A stretch of DNA of 64,000 nucleotides. It comes from Pseudomonas sp. IB20. GTDB taxonomy: Bacteria > Pseudomonadota > Gammaproteobacteria > Pseudomonadales > Pseudomonadaceae. The notes under the pieces are model-generated. The model saw nothing but the letters and a program-made list of their open reading frames with translations, ran no database searches and was not told the origin of the DNA. The DNA lies in contig NZ_CP046103.1 in NCBI RefSeq assembly GCF_009707325.1, forward strand, positions 4,474,744 through 4,538,743, written 5' to 3'. This document shows, piece by piece, positions 1 to 9,500 of this stretch. Made by a program: the position numbers and the translations under genes. Positions within the stretch are counted from its first letter, which is position 1. The number at the start of each line of letters is the position of its first letter.

Positions 1-282
1 GGCACCGTGCGCGTGGAGCACAACAACGACTTCAGCGAAGCCATCTCCCCGGCTGCCGGGTTCAATACCGGTGTGCTGTGGAAAAACCCGCTGGGCAATT
101 TAAGCGTGGAAGCCAAGGGTGATTTCTTCACCAATGGTGAAGTGCGCCGCAGTATCAGCCTGAACCAGCAGTGGGAATTGTCGCGCAACCTGGGCCTACG
201 CTTGAGCGCCCAGCGCGAGTACAGCCACCTGTCCACGCCAGTCAATGAAGTGATGCTCGAAGTGAAGTGGTATCACTACTAA
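1..282 (+). CDS. C-terminal fragment of an outer-membrane-like protein
   Basis: The reading frame is open from the first base and stops at 280-282, so only the last ~93 residues are present. The fragment alternates polar and hydrophobic residues in a way typical of beta-strands and ends in an aromatic tail (VKWYHY), as expected for a beta-barrel terminus. It may be the barrel-like end of a DUF4105/DUF7840-type envelope protein, but that is a guess from resemblance. The true start lies outside the window. Confidence 0.5.
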   Translation, partial: GTVRVEHNNDFSEAISPAAGFNTGVLWKNPLGNLSVEAKGDFFTNGEVRRSISLNQQWELSRNLGLRLSAQREYSHLSTPVNEVMLEVKWYHY

Positions 283-288
283 CCAAAG

Positions 289-792
289 CCAGACAAAGAT
301 CAAAATGTGGGAGCGGGCTTGCTCGCGAAGGCGGTGTGTCAGTATCGGCCAAGCTGACTGACCCACCGCCTTCGCAGGCAAGCCAGCTCCCACATGTGTT
401 TGTGCCCGGCCTAAACTCTGCGCCCGCTGCAGTTCAAAGCTGGGAGCCGGGCTCGCCCGCGATGGCGGTCCTTCAGGCAATGATCCAGACAAAGATCAAA
501 ATGTGGGAGCGGGCTTGCTCGCGAAGGCGGTGTGTCAGTATCGGCCAAGCTGACTGACCCACCGCCTTCGCAGGCAAGCCAGCTCCCACATGTGTTTGTG
601 CCCGGCCTAAACTCTGCGCCCGCTGCAGTTCAAAGCTGGGCGGTGTGTCAGTATCGGCCAAGCTGACTGACCCACCGCCTTCGCAGGCAAGCCAGCTCCC
701 ACATGTGTTTGTGCCCGGCCTAAACTCTGCGCCCGCTGCAGTTCAAAGCTGGGAGCCGGGCTCGCCCGCGATGGCGGTCCTTCAGGCAATGA
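289..792. repeat. Tandemly triplicated REP-containing block
   Basis: A 196-bp unit starting at 289 recurs at 485. A third, partly deleted copy follows with a 113-bp offset, its matching sequence resuming at about 639. Each unit holds a head-to-head pair of REP palindromes plus the linker TGTTTGTGCCCGGCC. The 283-896 interval holds nothing else except a further REP half near 810-838 and the chorismate mutase ribosome-binding site. Confidence 0.9.
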
Positions 793-809
793 TGTATTGA
801 TCGACCCAC

Positions 810-838
810 CGCATTCGCGAGCAAGCCCGCTCCCACAT
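810..838. repeat. REP half-element
   Basis: GCGAGCAAGCCCGCTCCCACA is the reverse-oriented arm of the REP family seen in the preceding block. It sits about 60 bp before the chorismate mutase start. Confidence 0.7.
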
Positions 839-896
839 TTGGCTCGCGTATATTCAGACACATCGCATTGCCCACCCCATCAGGAGTTTCATCAAC

Positions 897-1202
897 ATGG
901 CCGTTAACTGCACCACCCTTGAAGAAGTCCGCGCAAACATCGACCGCCTCGACCAACAAATCGTCACCCTGCTGGCCGAACGCGGCCACTACGTCTCCCA
1001 AGCGGCGCGCTTTAAAAAAGACGCCGATGGTGTGAAGGCACCGCAGCGGGTTGAACAGGTGATCGCCAAGGTGCGGGGTTTATCAGAGGCGGTGGGCGCC
1101 AACCCTGAGGTCACTGAGCAGGTGTATCGCGCAATGATTGCGGCGTTTATTGAGCAGGAATTGGCCGAGCATGCTTCGCTGAAGAACCACCAGGCGACAT
1201 AA
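897..1202 (+). CDS. Chorismate mutase, AroQ class (PchB-like)
   Basis: A 101-residue all-helical protein of the AroQ fold. The N-terminal ANIDRLDQQIVTLLAERGHYV segment carries the usual catalytic arginine and helix H1 pattern, followed by RFKKD and a C-terminal YRAMIAAFIEQE helix. The family converts chorismate to prephenate, and PchB relatives also act as isochorismate-pyruvate lyases. The gene is stand-alone, not fused to pheA, and has no siderophore genes next to it. CAGGAG at 881-886 supports the ATG at 897. Confidence in the family is high; the physiological substrate is uncertain. Confidence 0.9.
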   Translation: MAVNCTTLEEVRANIDRLDQQIVTLLAERGHYVSQAARFKKDADGVKAPQRVEQVIAKVRGLSEAVGANPEVTEQVYRAMIAAFIEQELAEHASLKNHQAT

Positions 1203-1204
1203 CC

Positions 1205-1233
1205 CCTGTGGCGGGGAGCAGCTCCCTCGCCAC
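1205..1233. terminator. Stem-loop after the chorismate mutase gene
   Basis: CTGTGGCG and CGCCACAAG flank GGGGAGCAGCTCCCT, giving a strong dyad just after the stop codon. It has no clear T-tract, so it may be a REP-like palindrome rather than an intrinsic terminator. Confidence 0.45.
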
Positions 1234-1251
1234 AAGAGCGGTGTCAGCCTT

Positions 1252-1542
1252 TTAGGTGGCGGGTGTCATCGCTTGGGTCAGGTCGTCCACGACGGCCTTG
1301 CCCATCTCACACAGATAATGTGCCGCCCAGGCGTATTGTTCGCCGCGCACATCCATGGCGGCTTCCATGGCGAGTTTCTTGGAGTAAAAAAGCAAAGTGG
1401 AGGCGTGTTCCAAGGCTTCGTCGATCGGCATGCCAGAATTGACGCGGAACAGCGGTTTTTCGTTTTCACCGTAGTCGCCGAAGGTGACGACGCCGAGGGT
1501 GGTGATTGAGGAAAGGGGTGGATCGGGGACGACTTTAGACAT
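1252..1542 (-). CDS. DUF3077 family small protein
   Basis: A 96-residue protein starting MSKVVPDPP. Its central LFRVNSGMPIDEALEHASTLL segment and later WAAHYLCEMGKAVVDDL segment match the DUF3077 pattern of Pseudomonas small proteins, whose function is unknown. The frame is open to an upstream ATG at 1593, but the start at 1542 gives the canonical N terminus and keeps the folded leader untranslated. There is no signal peptide or membrane segment. The gene is monocistronic, with a long structured 5' region (see 1602-1676). Confidence 0.8.
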   Translation of the reverse strand: MSKVVPDPPLSSITTLGVVTFGDYGENEKPLFRVNSGMPIDEALEHASTLLFYSKKLAMEAAMDVRGEQYAWAAHYLCEMGKAVVDDLTQAMTPAT

Positions 1543-1601
1543 GGTGTACCTACTAAGTGAGATAAAGGACCACCACAGCACGTCGCTAAACATAAAGGGG
1601 T

Positions 1602-1676
1602 GGCAGCTGTACGCAGGTTAGCGAACCGGTCACCTAGACACCCGGCAGATCCGAAGATCTCCCGCGCACAGCCGCC
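1602..1676 (-). ncRNA. Candidate structured leader RNA upstream of the DUF3077 gene
   Basis: Read on the minus strand, GGCGGCTGTGCGCGGG (1676-1661) pairs over 16 positions with CCTGCGTACAGCTGCC (1617-1602), using only Watson-Crick and G-U pairs. Two hairpins lie inside: AGATC-TTCG-GATCT (1660-1647), with a stable UUCG-type tetraloop, and GCCGG...CCGGT (1646 to about 1625). The result is a three-way junction. It ends about 60 bases before the DUF3077 start codon. Its function is unknown. Confidence 0.6.
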
Positions 1677-1745
1677 ATAACACGGTATGACAGGTGTAAA
1701 AACCGCCTGCCTAGTGTGTAAAGAGGATGAGTCTCGATGGTTCGG

Positions 1746-1776
1746 GTCGCTAAACCCGGTCGCTGTTTTTACAGCG
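1746..1776 (-). other. Two further hairpins upstream of the DUF3077 leader
   Basis: GGGTCGCTAAACCC (about 1745-1758) and CGCTGTTTTTACAGCG (1761-1776) are consecutive perfect dyads. They lie on the promoter-proximal side of the folded leader. The motif TTTAGCGAC also recurs, on the minus strand, closer to the gene. Confidence 0.45.
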
Positions 1777-1970
1777 AAGCCAGGAGACTAGTGGCCCAAA
1801 CCCTAAGGCACAATAGGCCAAGGATTCTCTAGGAAACGTCCTGCAATTTAAAGAGAATCGTCGTTGATGGCCCTTTAACCCAACACCTTTCTCACCTCCC
1901 TTTCACGCCGCCCCGACAAATCCCTGACTAGACTTCCCCTATCAGCCGTGAAACGGCCAGGGAGTACGTA

Positions 1971-2327
1971 ATGTGGCGGTACGCGTTAATGCTGTGCGCG
2001 GTAGTGGGGCTGTCGGGTTGCCAGTCAACCCATCAAGATTTACTCGCCAAAGGTTATCCACCGGCCTTCGCCGATGGCTTTGATGACGGTTGCAGCAGCG
2101 GTCGCCAGGCCGCCGGCGTGATCAGCGGGGAGTTTCGCAAGAACGTGCCGCGTTATCTGAAAGACAGCGAGTACGCCGAAGGCTGGGAAGATGGCTTTCG
2201 CCAGTGCAAGGCCATGCGTGAAAGCGAGGAGTTGCGCGACTACAAGGACAATCACTGGGACGACCGTGAGCGTGCCTGGCAGCAGGAGAAAGACCGCGAC
2301 GCCGCCAGGGCTTATCGCTCGCAATAG
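1971..2327 (+). CDS. Small lipoprotein of unknown function
   Basis: A 118-residue protein with a short signal peptide (MWRYALMLCAVVGLSGC) and a lipobox LSGC that places the lipidated cysteine at residue 17. The mature part is hydrophilic and rich in aspartate, arginine and glutamate. It contains two spaced GFDDG/GWEDGF motifs reminiscent of a repeated YxxGxxDG-type segment. AGGGAG at about 1960-1965 supports the ATG at 1971. It is expected to be anchored in the periplasm or outer membrane. I do not recognise a function. Confidence 0.8.
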   Translation: MWRYALMLCAVVGLSGCQSTHQDLLAKGYPPAFADGFDDGCSSGRQAAGVISGEFRKNVPRYLKDSEYAEGWEDGFRQCKAMRESEELRDYKDNHWDDRERAWQQEKDRDAARAYRSQ

Positions 2328-2391
2328 GTCGACTTCCTGAAAGCGGAGACGCGCGGCGACCATGGCCCAAACGCCATAGAGGGAGAATGTC

Positions 2392-2880
2392 ATGAGCCGA
2401 GCTTTTGTTAACGAAGACAACGCCGCCGCCCAGGCTGACCCGCCGGTGGAGCGCCTGATCAGTGAGCAACCCAACCGCCTGACCGCGCAAGGGTTGGCGC
2501 AGTTGCAGGCCAAGGTCGCGCAGTTGCAGCAGGCCTACAGCCTCGAGTCAGCCAAGGACGATAAACAGCGCCAGGCGGATCTGGAGCGCGATTTGCGCTA
2601 CTTCAACCAGCGGGTGCAAAGCGCCCAAGTCGTGGCGCCGGCCACTTCCACTGCAAAGGTGCAGATCGGCAGCTGGGTCACCTTCGCCAACGAACACGAC
2701 GAGCAGCAGCGCATTCAGTTGGTCGGTGAAGACCAGGCCGACGCCCAGGCCAACCTGATCAACTGGGGCTCGCCGCTGGGCCGTGCGTTGCTGGGCGCCG
2801 AGGTGGGCGAGGAGGTGCTGTGGAAGCGCCCCGTCGGTGATCAGGTGATCGAAGTGCTGCGCATCGAGCCCGAGGCTTAG
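2392..2880 (+). CDS. GreA/GreB-family transcription elongation factor-like protein
   Basis: A 162-residue protein. Residues ~28-80 form a coiled-coil-like helical hairpin (LTAQGLAQLQAKVAQLQQAY), and residues ~90-158 form a Gre/Rnk-type C-terminal domain containing VQIGSWVTFANE, IQLVGEDQAD and SPLGRALLGAEVGEEV. The SPLGxALLG motif is diagnostic of the Gre C-terminal fold that binds the RNA polymerase secondary channel. The acidic tip expected for transcript cleavage is not clear, so it may modulate the polymerase rather than stimulate cleavage. The stop codon overlaps that of the convergent gdhA. Confidence 0.8.
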   Translation: MSRAFVNEDNAAAQADPPVERLISEQPNRLTAQGLAQLQAKVAQLQQAYSLESAKDDKQRQADLERDLRYFNQRVQSAQVVAPATSTAKVQIGSWVTFANEHDEQQRIQLVGEDQADAQANLINWGSPLGRALLGAEVGEEVLWKRPVGDQVIEVLRIEPEA

Positions 2881-4214
2881 ACGATGCCTTGGGCCAGCAT
2901 CGCGTCGGCGACTTTCACGAAGCCGGCGATGTTCGCGCCTTTCACGTAGTTGACCCGGCCGTTTTCTTCGCCGTAATGCACGCAAGCGTGGTGGATCGAC
3001 TGCATGATGTTGTGCAATTTGCTGTCGACTTCGCCTGCGGTCCACAGCAGGCGCATGGCGTTTTGCGACATTTCCAGGCCACTCACGGCCACACCGCCGG
3101 CGTTGGAGGCCTTGCCCGGCGCGAACAAGATCCCCGCCTCGATAAAGATATCCACAGCCTCCAAGGTGGTCGGCATGTTGGCGCCTTCGGCCACGCACAG
3201 GCAGCCATTACGCAGCAGCGTGCGGGCGACCTCGGCGTCGAGTTCGTTTTGGGTGGCGCATGGCAGGGCGATGTCGCAAGCCAGCTCCCAAGGGGTTTTG
3301 CCTTTGCGGAACTCCAGGCCAAAGCGCTCGGCGAGTCCGCTGATGCGCCCGCGCTGCACGTTTTTCAACTCCAGCAGGGCCGACCATTGCTCCTCGGTCA
3401 ACCCGCTTTCGGCGTACAAGGTGCCTTCGGAGTCGGACAGGGAAATCACCTTGCCGCCCAGGTCCATGACCTTGCGCGCCGCGTATTGCGCGACGTTGCC
3501 GGAGCCGGAGACGGCCACGCGCTTGCCTTCAACCCGCTGGCTGTCGCGCTTGAGCATGGCTTCGGCGAAGTACACGCAGCCGAAACCGGTGGCCTCGGGG
3601 CGGATCAAGCTACCGCCGTAGGCCATGCCTTTGCCGGTCAGCACCGAGGTGAACTGGTTGCTGAGGCGTTTGTACTGGCCAAACAGAAAGCCGATTTCGC
3701 GCGCGCCCACGCCGATATCGCCGGCGGGCACGTCCACGTCTGCGCCGATGTGGCGGTACAGCTCGCTCATGAATGACTGGCAGAAGCGCATCACTTCGGC
3801 GTCGCTCTTGCCCTTGGGGTCGAAGTCCGAGCCGCCTTTGCCGCCGCCCATGGGCAGCGAGGTCAAGGAGTTCTTGAAGGTCTGCTCGAAGGCGAGGAAT
3901 TTCAACACGCCCAAGTTCACCGACGGGTGGAAGCGCAGGCCGCCTTTGTAGGGGCCTATGGCGCTGTTCATCTGGATACGGAAGCCGCGATTGACCTGGA
4001 CCTTGCCGTGATCATCCACCCACGACACCCGGAAAGTAATCGCGCGTTCCGGCTCGCAGATGCGCTCCAGGATGCCCGAGGTCAGGTAGTGGGGGTGGGC
4101 TTCTAGAAACGGCCACAAGCTGCGTAAGACCTCCTCTACAGCTTGGTGGAATTCCGGCTGGTCGGGGTCGCGTTTCTTGAGGCGGGCGAGGAAGGATTCG
4201 ACAGATTCGATCAT
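2877..4214 (-). CDS. gdhA: NADP-specific glutamate dehydrogenase
   Basis: A 445-residue hexameric-type glutamate dehydrogenase that makes glutamate from 2-oxoglutarate and ammonia using NADPH. The N-terminal substrate domain contains PYKGGLRFHPSVN and the catalytic lysine region PMGGGKGGSDFDPKGKSD. The Rossmann domain begins near VAVSGSGNVAQYAARK. Length and motifs match the bacterial NADP enzyme. It is monocistronic and tail-to-tail with the Gre-like gene. The upstream region holds a notable nested dyad (4319-4357). Confidence 0.97.
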   Translation of the reverse strand: MIESVESFLARLKKRDPDQPEFHQAVEEVLRSLWPFLEAHPHYLTSGILERICEPERAITFRVSWVDDHGKVQVNRGFRIQMNSAIGPYKGGLRFHPSVNLGVLKFLAFEQTFKNSLTSLPMGGGKGGSDFDPKGKSDAEVMRFCQSFMSELYRHIGADVDVPAGDIGVGAREIGFLFGQYKRLSNQFTSVLTGKGMAYGGSLIRPEATGFGCVYFAEAMLKRDSQRVEGKRVAVSGSGNVAQYAARKVMDLGGKVISLSDSEGTLYAESGLTEEQWSALLELKNVQRGRISGLAERFGLEFRKGKTPWELACDIALPCATQNELDAEVARTLLRNGCLCVAEGANMPTTLEAVDIFIEAGILFAPGKASNAGGVAVSGLEMSQNAMRLLWTAGEVDSKLHNIMQSIHHACVHYGEENGRVNYVKGANIAGFVKVADAMLAQGIV

Positions 4215-4318
4215 GGAAACGTCTCGGCAAATTGATTGTTTTTAAAGGAGATTGAGCCGGACCTTAGCAATTCATGCTGCACCTGAAAAGCGCAAAATGT
4301 CGCCTTTGTGAATTTAAA

Positions 4319-4357
4319 TGGTGCATTGGATATAAATAAATCGGTTTATTTGCACCA
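4319..4357. promoter_or_regulatory. Nested inverted repeat upstream of gdhA
   Basis: TGGTGCA (4319-4325) and TGCACCA (4351-4357) are perfect 7-bp arms. They enclose AAATAAA-TCGG-TTTATTT (4334-4351), itself a perfect dyad in AT-rich sequence. The element lies 105-143 bp upstream of the gdhA start, a plausible operator or activator position. No known regulator is assigned. Confidence 0.5.
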
Positions 4358-4401
4358 AGAAAGAGATTCAACTCTAGAGAATGCACCAGCAGTTAAACTG
4401 C

Positions 4402-4476
4402 TATCGCAGGCAAGCCAGCTCCCACTTTTGACATGTGTTCACAAATCAAAATGTGGGCGCTGGCTTGCCTGCGATG
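4402..4476. repeat. REP pair between ettA and gdhA
   Basis: CGCAGGCAAGCCAGCTCCCAC and its inverted partner TGGGCGCTGGCTTGCCTGCG form a head-to-head REP doublet. The rest of the 4215-4554 gap holds the gdhA promoter region and the ettA terminator. Confidence 0.9.
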
Positions 4477-4506
4477 CAGACGCCGCGGGCCACCTGAATA
4501 ACACGC

Positions 4507-4533
4507 AAAAAAAACGGAGCCCGAAGGCTCCGC
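4507..4533 (-). terminator. Intrinsic terminator of ettA
   Basis: On the minus strand, CGGAGCC-TTCG-GGCTCCG is followed by an unbroken run of eight T. It lies about 22 bases after the ettA stop codon. Confidence 0.9.
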
Positions 4534-4554
4534 TCTCTTAAACAACCCGCCAAA

Positions 4555-6219
<1,665 letters not shown>

Positions 6220-6503
6220 GGTGAACCTAGCGTCAGTGACTGATGAATTGAGCGGGCGAAGCCCGTGCAGGCCATGCGCCGCACGGGCCGTTGACGGTAA
6301 TCAATGCCTTCGTGCGCAAAAAGCCTGAATGTCTGGGGCTGGAACGCCCCCGCGTAACCGGCAAAGCTACCTCAATGCGCTTGGTCAGTCCAGCCAGCCG
6401 GGACTGGCACTTTGCCACAAGTCAAGGCATGCTAGCCGCCCTCCGGGCGTCCGGCTTATAGTGCACGTCGCGCGCCAACCCAGCCAAACCGCAGGATCAT
6501 AGC

Positions 6504-9500
6504 TTGTCCAAAGTCACGCCGCCCACTCCCCTGCGCGCCGCTCATATAGCGCCGGGAGCGCCCCTGCACGGCACCCTCAAAGGCGCATTGGCGACGCTTG
6601 TCCTGATGCTGCTCGCGTTGTTGTTCTGGCAACTGCTGGACCAATTGCAGCAGAACCAAAAAAACCAGCAGCAATACACCATCGACTACAGCGCCGACCT
6701 GGGAGAACAGATCAGCCTGAACATGGCCCTGAGCGCAAAAATCGCCCTGAATTTGCTACCGATGGTCGAGCCGCCGCGCAACGACGAACAGCAACAGGCC
6801 TTGATGCGCACCTTGCAACGCTCGTTGCCAGAGCTGCGCAGTGTCGCCCTGCTCGCCCCCAGCGGCGCGATGATCCGCGACACCGCCAAAGACAGCCAGG
6901 ACAGCGCCTATCTGGAAGAACTGGTGCAGCGCAGCCAATCGCAGCCTTATTACCTGAGCAACAACCCTGACGGCACGCTTATCTACCTGTTGCTGCAACA
7001 GCCCAGTGGCAGCTCAAAAATGTACTGGGCCTTGCGCCTGGCGCCCAGCTACCTGAGCAACCTTTCCCGCCAGGACGGCCAGGGCCAGCGGCCGATGTGG
7101 ACCATCGAAAACCGTCTGAACCACCGCGTGGTCGGCCGTGACACCGGCATGCCGGCGCAATGGGCCTCTGCACTCACGCCGGACGAACTGAATAAAAGCG
7201 TGCTGGTCACGCCGCTAAGCAAAAGCGACTGGCAGTTGCGCGGGCTGTTCGACCGCGGCGCCGTGCTGGAGCAACTGCTGCCGGCGTTTATCGGCAAATG
7301 CCTGCTGGGCTTGGCCCTCTCGCTGATCCCGGTGATCGTGCTGCTGAACATGCGCCGCCGCCAGCGCCAGGTGCATGAGGGCCGCCGCCGTTATCAGGAT
7401 ATTTTCGAAGGCACCGGCGTGGCGCTGTGCGTGCTCGACCTGTCGGGTTTGAAGGCGTTCTTCGACAAAGCCCATGGGCAAACCCGCGAGCAATTGCAGG
7501 CATGGCTGCACAACAACGCCGAAGAACGCCAGCAACTGCTCAAGGAATTGCGCGTTACCGAAGTCAACCAGGTGGCTGTGCGCCTGTTGAACGTCAGTTC
7601 TTGCGAGCAAGCCTGGGAGCGCCTGATCGATGACTGCCCGCGCAACGCCACGGCCATCGGTCATCAGGTGCTTGAAGCTGTACTGACCCAGCAAAAACAG
7701 CTGGAGCTGGAAATCCAGTTCAATGACGTCGCCGGCAATGATCAATACCTGTGGCTGGTGATGCGCCTGCCAGAGCAGCAAGACGACTTCAAGGCGGTGA
7801 TCCTCAGCATCAGCGACATCACCAGCCGCAAGCTGATCGAGCTGTCGCTGGTGGAGCGCGAAAGCTTCTGGTCGGACGTGGTGCGCACCGTGCCGGATCA
7901 CCTGTATGTGCAGGACGTGATCAGCCAGCGAATGATTTTCAGCAACCACCATTTGGGCCACACCCTGGGCTACAACAAGGCCGAATTGCAGCAAATGGGC
8001 GAGTACTTCTGGGAAATCCTGCTGCACCCGGACGACGCCGAGCATTACCACGACTTGCGCCAGCAGCAACGCGAAGTCGGCTACACCACCCAACTGCAAT
8101 GCCAACTGCGCTTTCGTCACCGCGATAACCAATGGCGGCGCTTCGATATCCGCGAGCAAGCCCTGGCCCGCGACAAGACCGCGGCGGTCACGCGGATCAT
8201 CGGCGTGGCCAAAGACATTACCGACCAGATCGAAGCCAGCGAATCCCTGCGTGACAGCGAGCAGCGCTACCGCATGCTGGCCGAAAGCATCAGCGACGTG
8301 ATCTGCTCCACCGACAGCCAGCTGGCCCTCAACTACATCAGCCCGTCGGTCAACGCCGTGCTGGGTTATGACGTGGATTGGGTGTTCAAGAATGGCTGGC
8401 AGTCGATCATTGCCAACCCGCAACAACTGACCGGCATTTACAGCCTGGTGGAACAGGTCAGCCGTTCGCTGGGCGACGTTGCGGCGTTGAATAAACTGCG
8501 CGATGACGTGCAAACCCAGCTGTTCTTGTTCGACTGCCTGCGCGCCGATGGGCGCAAGGTGCCGATCGAGCTGCGCCTGGTGCTGGTGTGGGACGAACAC
8601 GGCGCGTTTGAAGGCATCCTCGGTGTAGGCCGCGATATCAGCCAGCAACGCCGCGCCGAGAAAGACCTGCGCATGGCGGCCACGGTGTTCGAACACTCAA
8701 CCTCAGCGATCCTGATCACCGACCCGGCCGGTTACATCGTGCAGGCCAACGAGGCGTTCAGCCGCGTCAGCGGCTATGCCGTGGCGGATGTGCTCGACCA
8801 GTTGCCGAACATGCTCACCGTCGACGAACAGCAGGAAGCCCACCTGCGTTATGTGCTCAAGCAACTGCACCAGCACAGCACCTGGGAAGGTGAAGTGTGG
8901 CTCAAGCGGCGCAATGGCGAACATTACCCGGCGTGGGTCGGCATTACAGCCGTGTTCGATGACGAAGGCGACCTGGCCAGCTACGTGTGTTTCTTCAGCG
9001 ACATCAGCGAGCGCAAGGCCAGCGAACAGCGCATCCACCGCCTGGCGTATTACGACGCCCTGACCCACCTGCCCAACCGCACGCTATTCCAGGACCGCTT
9101 GCACACCGCACTGCAGTCGGCCGAGCGGCAGAAGTCGTGGGTGGTGCTGATGTTCCTCGACCTCGACCGCTTCAAGCCGATCAACGATTCCCTGGGCCAC
9201 GCCGCCGGCGACCGCATGCTCAAGGAAATGGCCACGCGCCTGCTCGGTTGCGTGGCCGAAGACGACACCGTGGCGCGCATGGGCGGCGACGAGTTCACCT
9301 TGCTCCTGCAACCGCGGGCCAGCCGCGAGATGGCGCTGAACCGCGCAATCACCGTGGCCGAGCAGATTCTGGCGAGCCTGGTGAAGCCGTTTGTGCTGGA
9401 GGGCCGCGAGTTCTTCGTGACCGCCAGTATCGGCATCGCTTTAAGCCCGCAGGACGGCAACGAGCTGAGCCAGCTGATGAAAAACGCCGACACCGCGATG

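Noticed and set aside
289..792. Regularly spaced repeats that might suggest a CRISPR array
   Set aside because: The units are long, nearly identical throughout (no unique spacers) and match the REP family seen elsewhere in the window; no cas genes are present.
1543..1593. An upstream in-frame ATG at 1593 extending the DUF3077 protein by 17 residues
   Set aside because: The extension overlaps the end of the folded leader, lacks a ribosome-binding site and does not resemble the DUF3077 N terminus.
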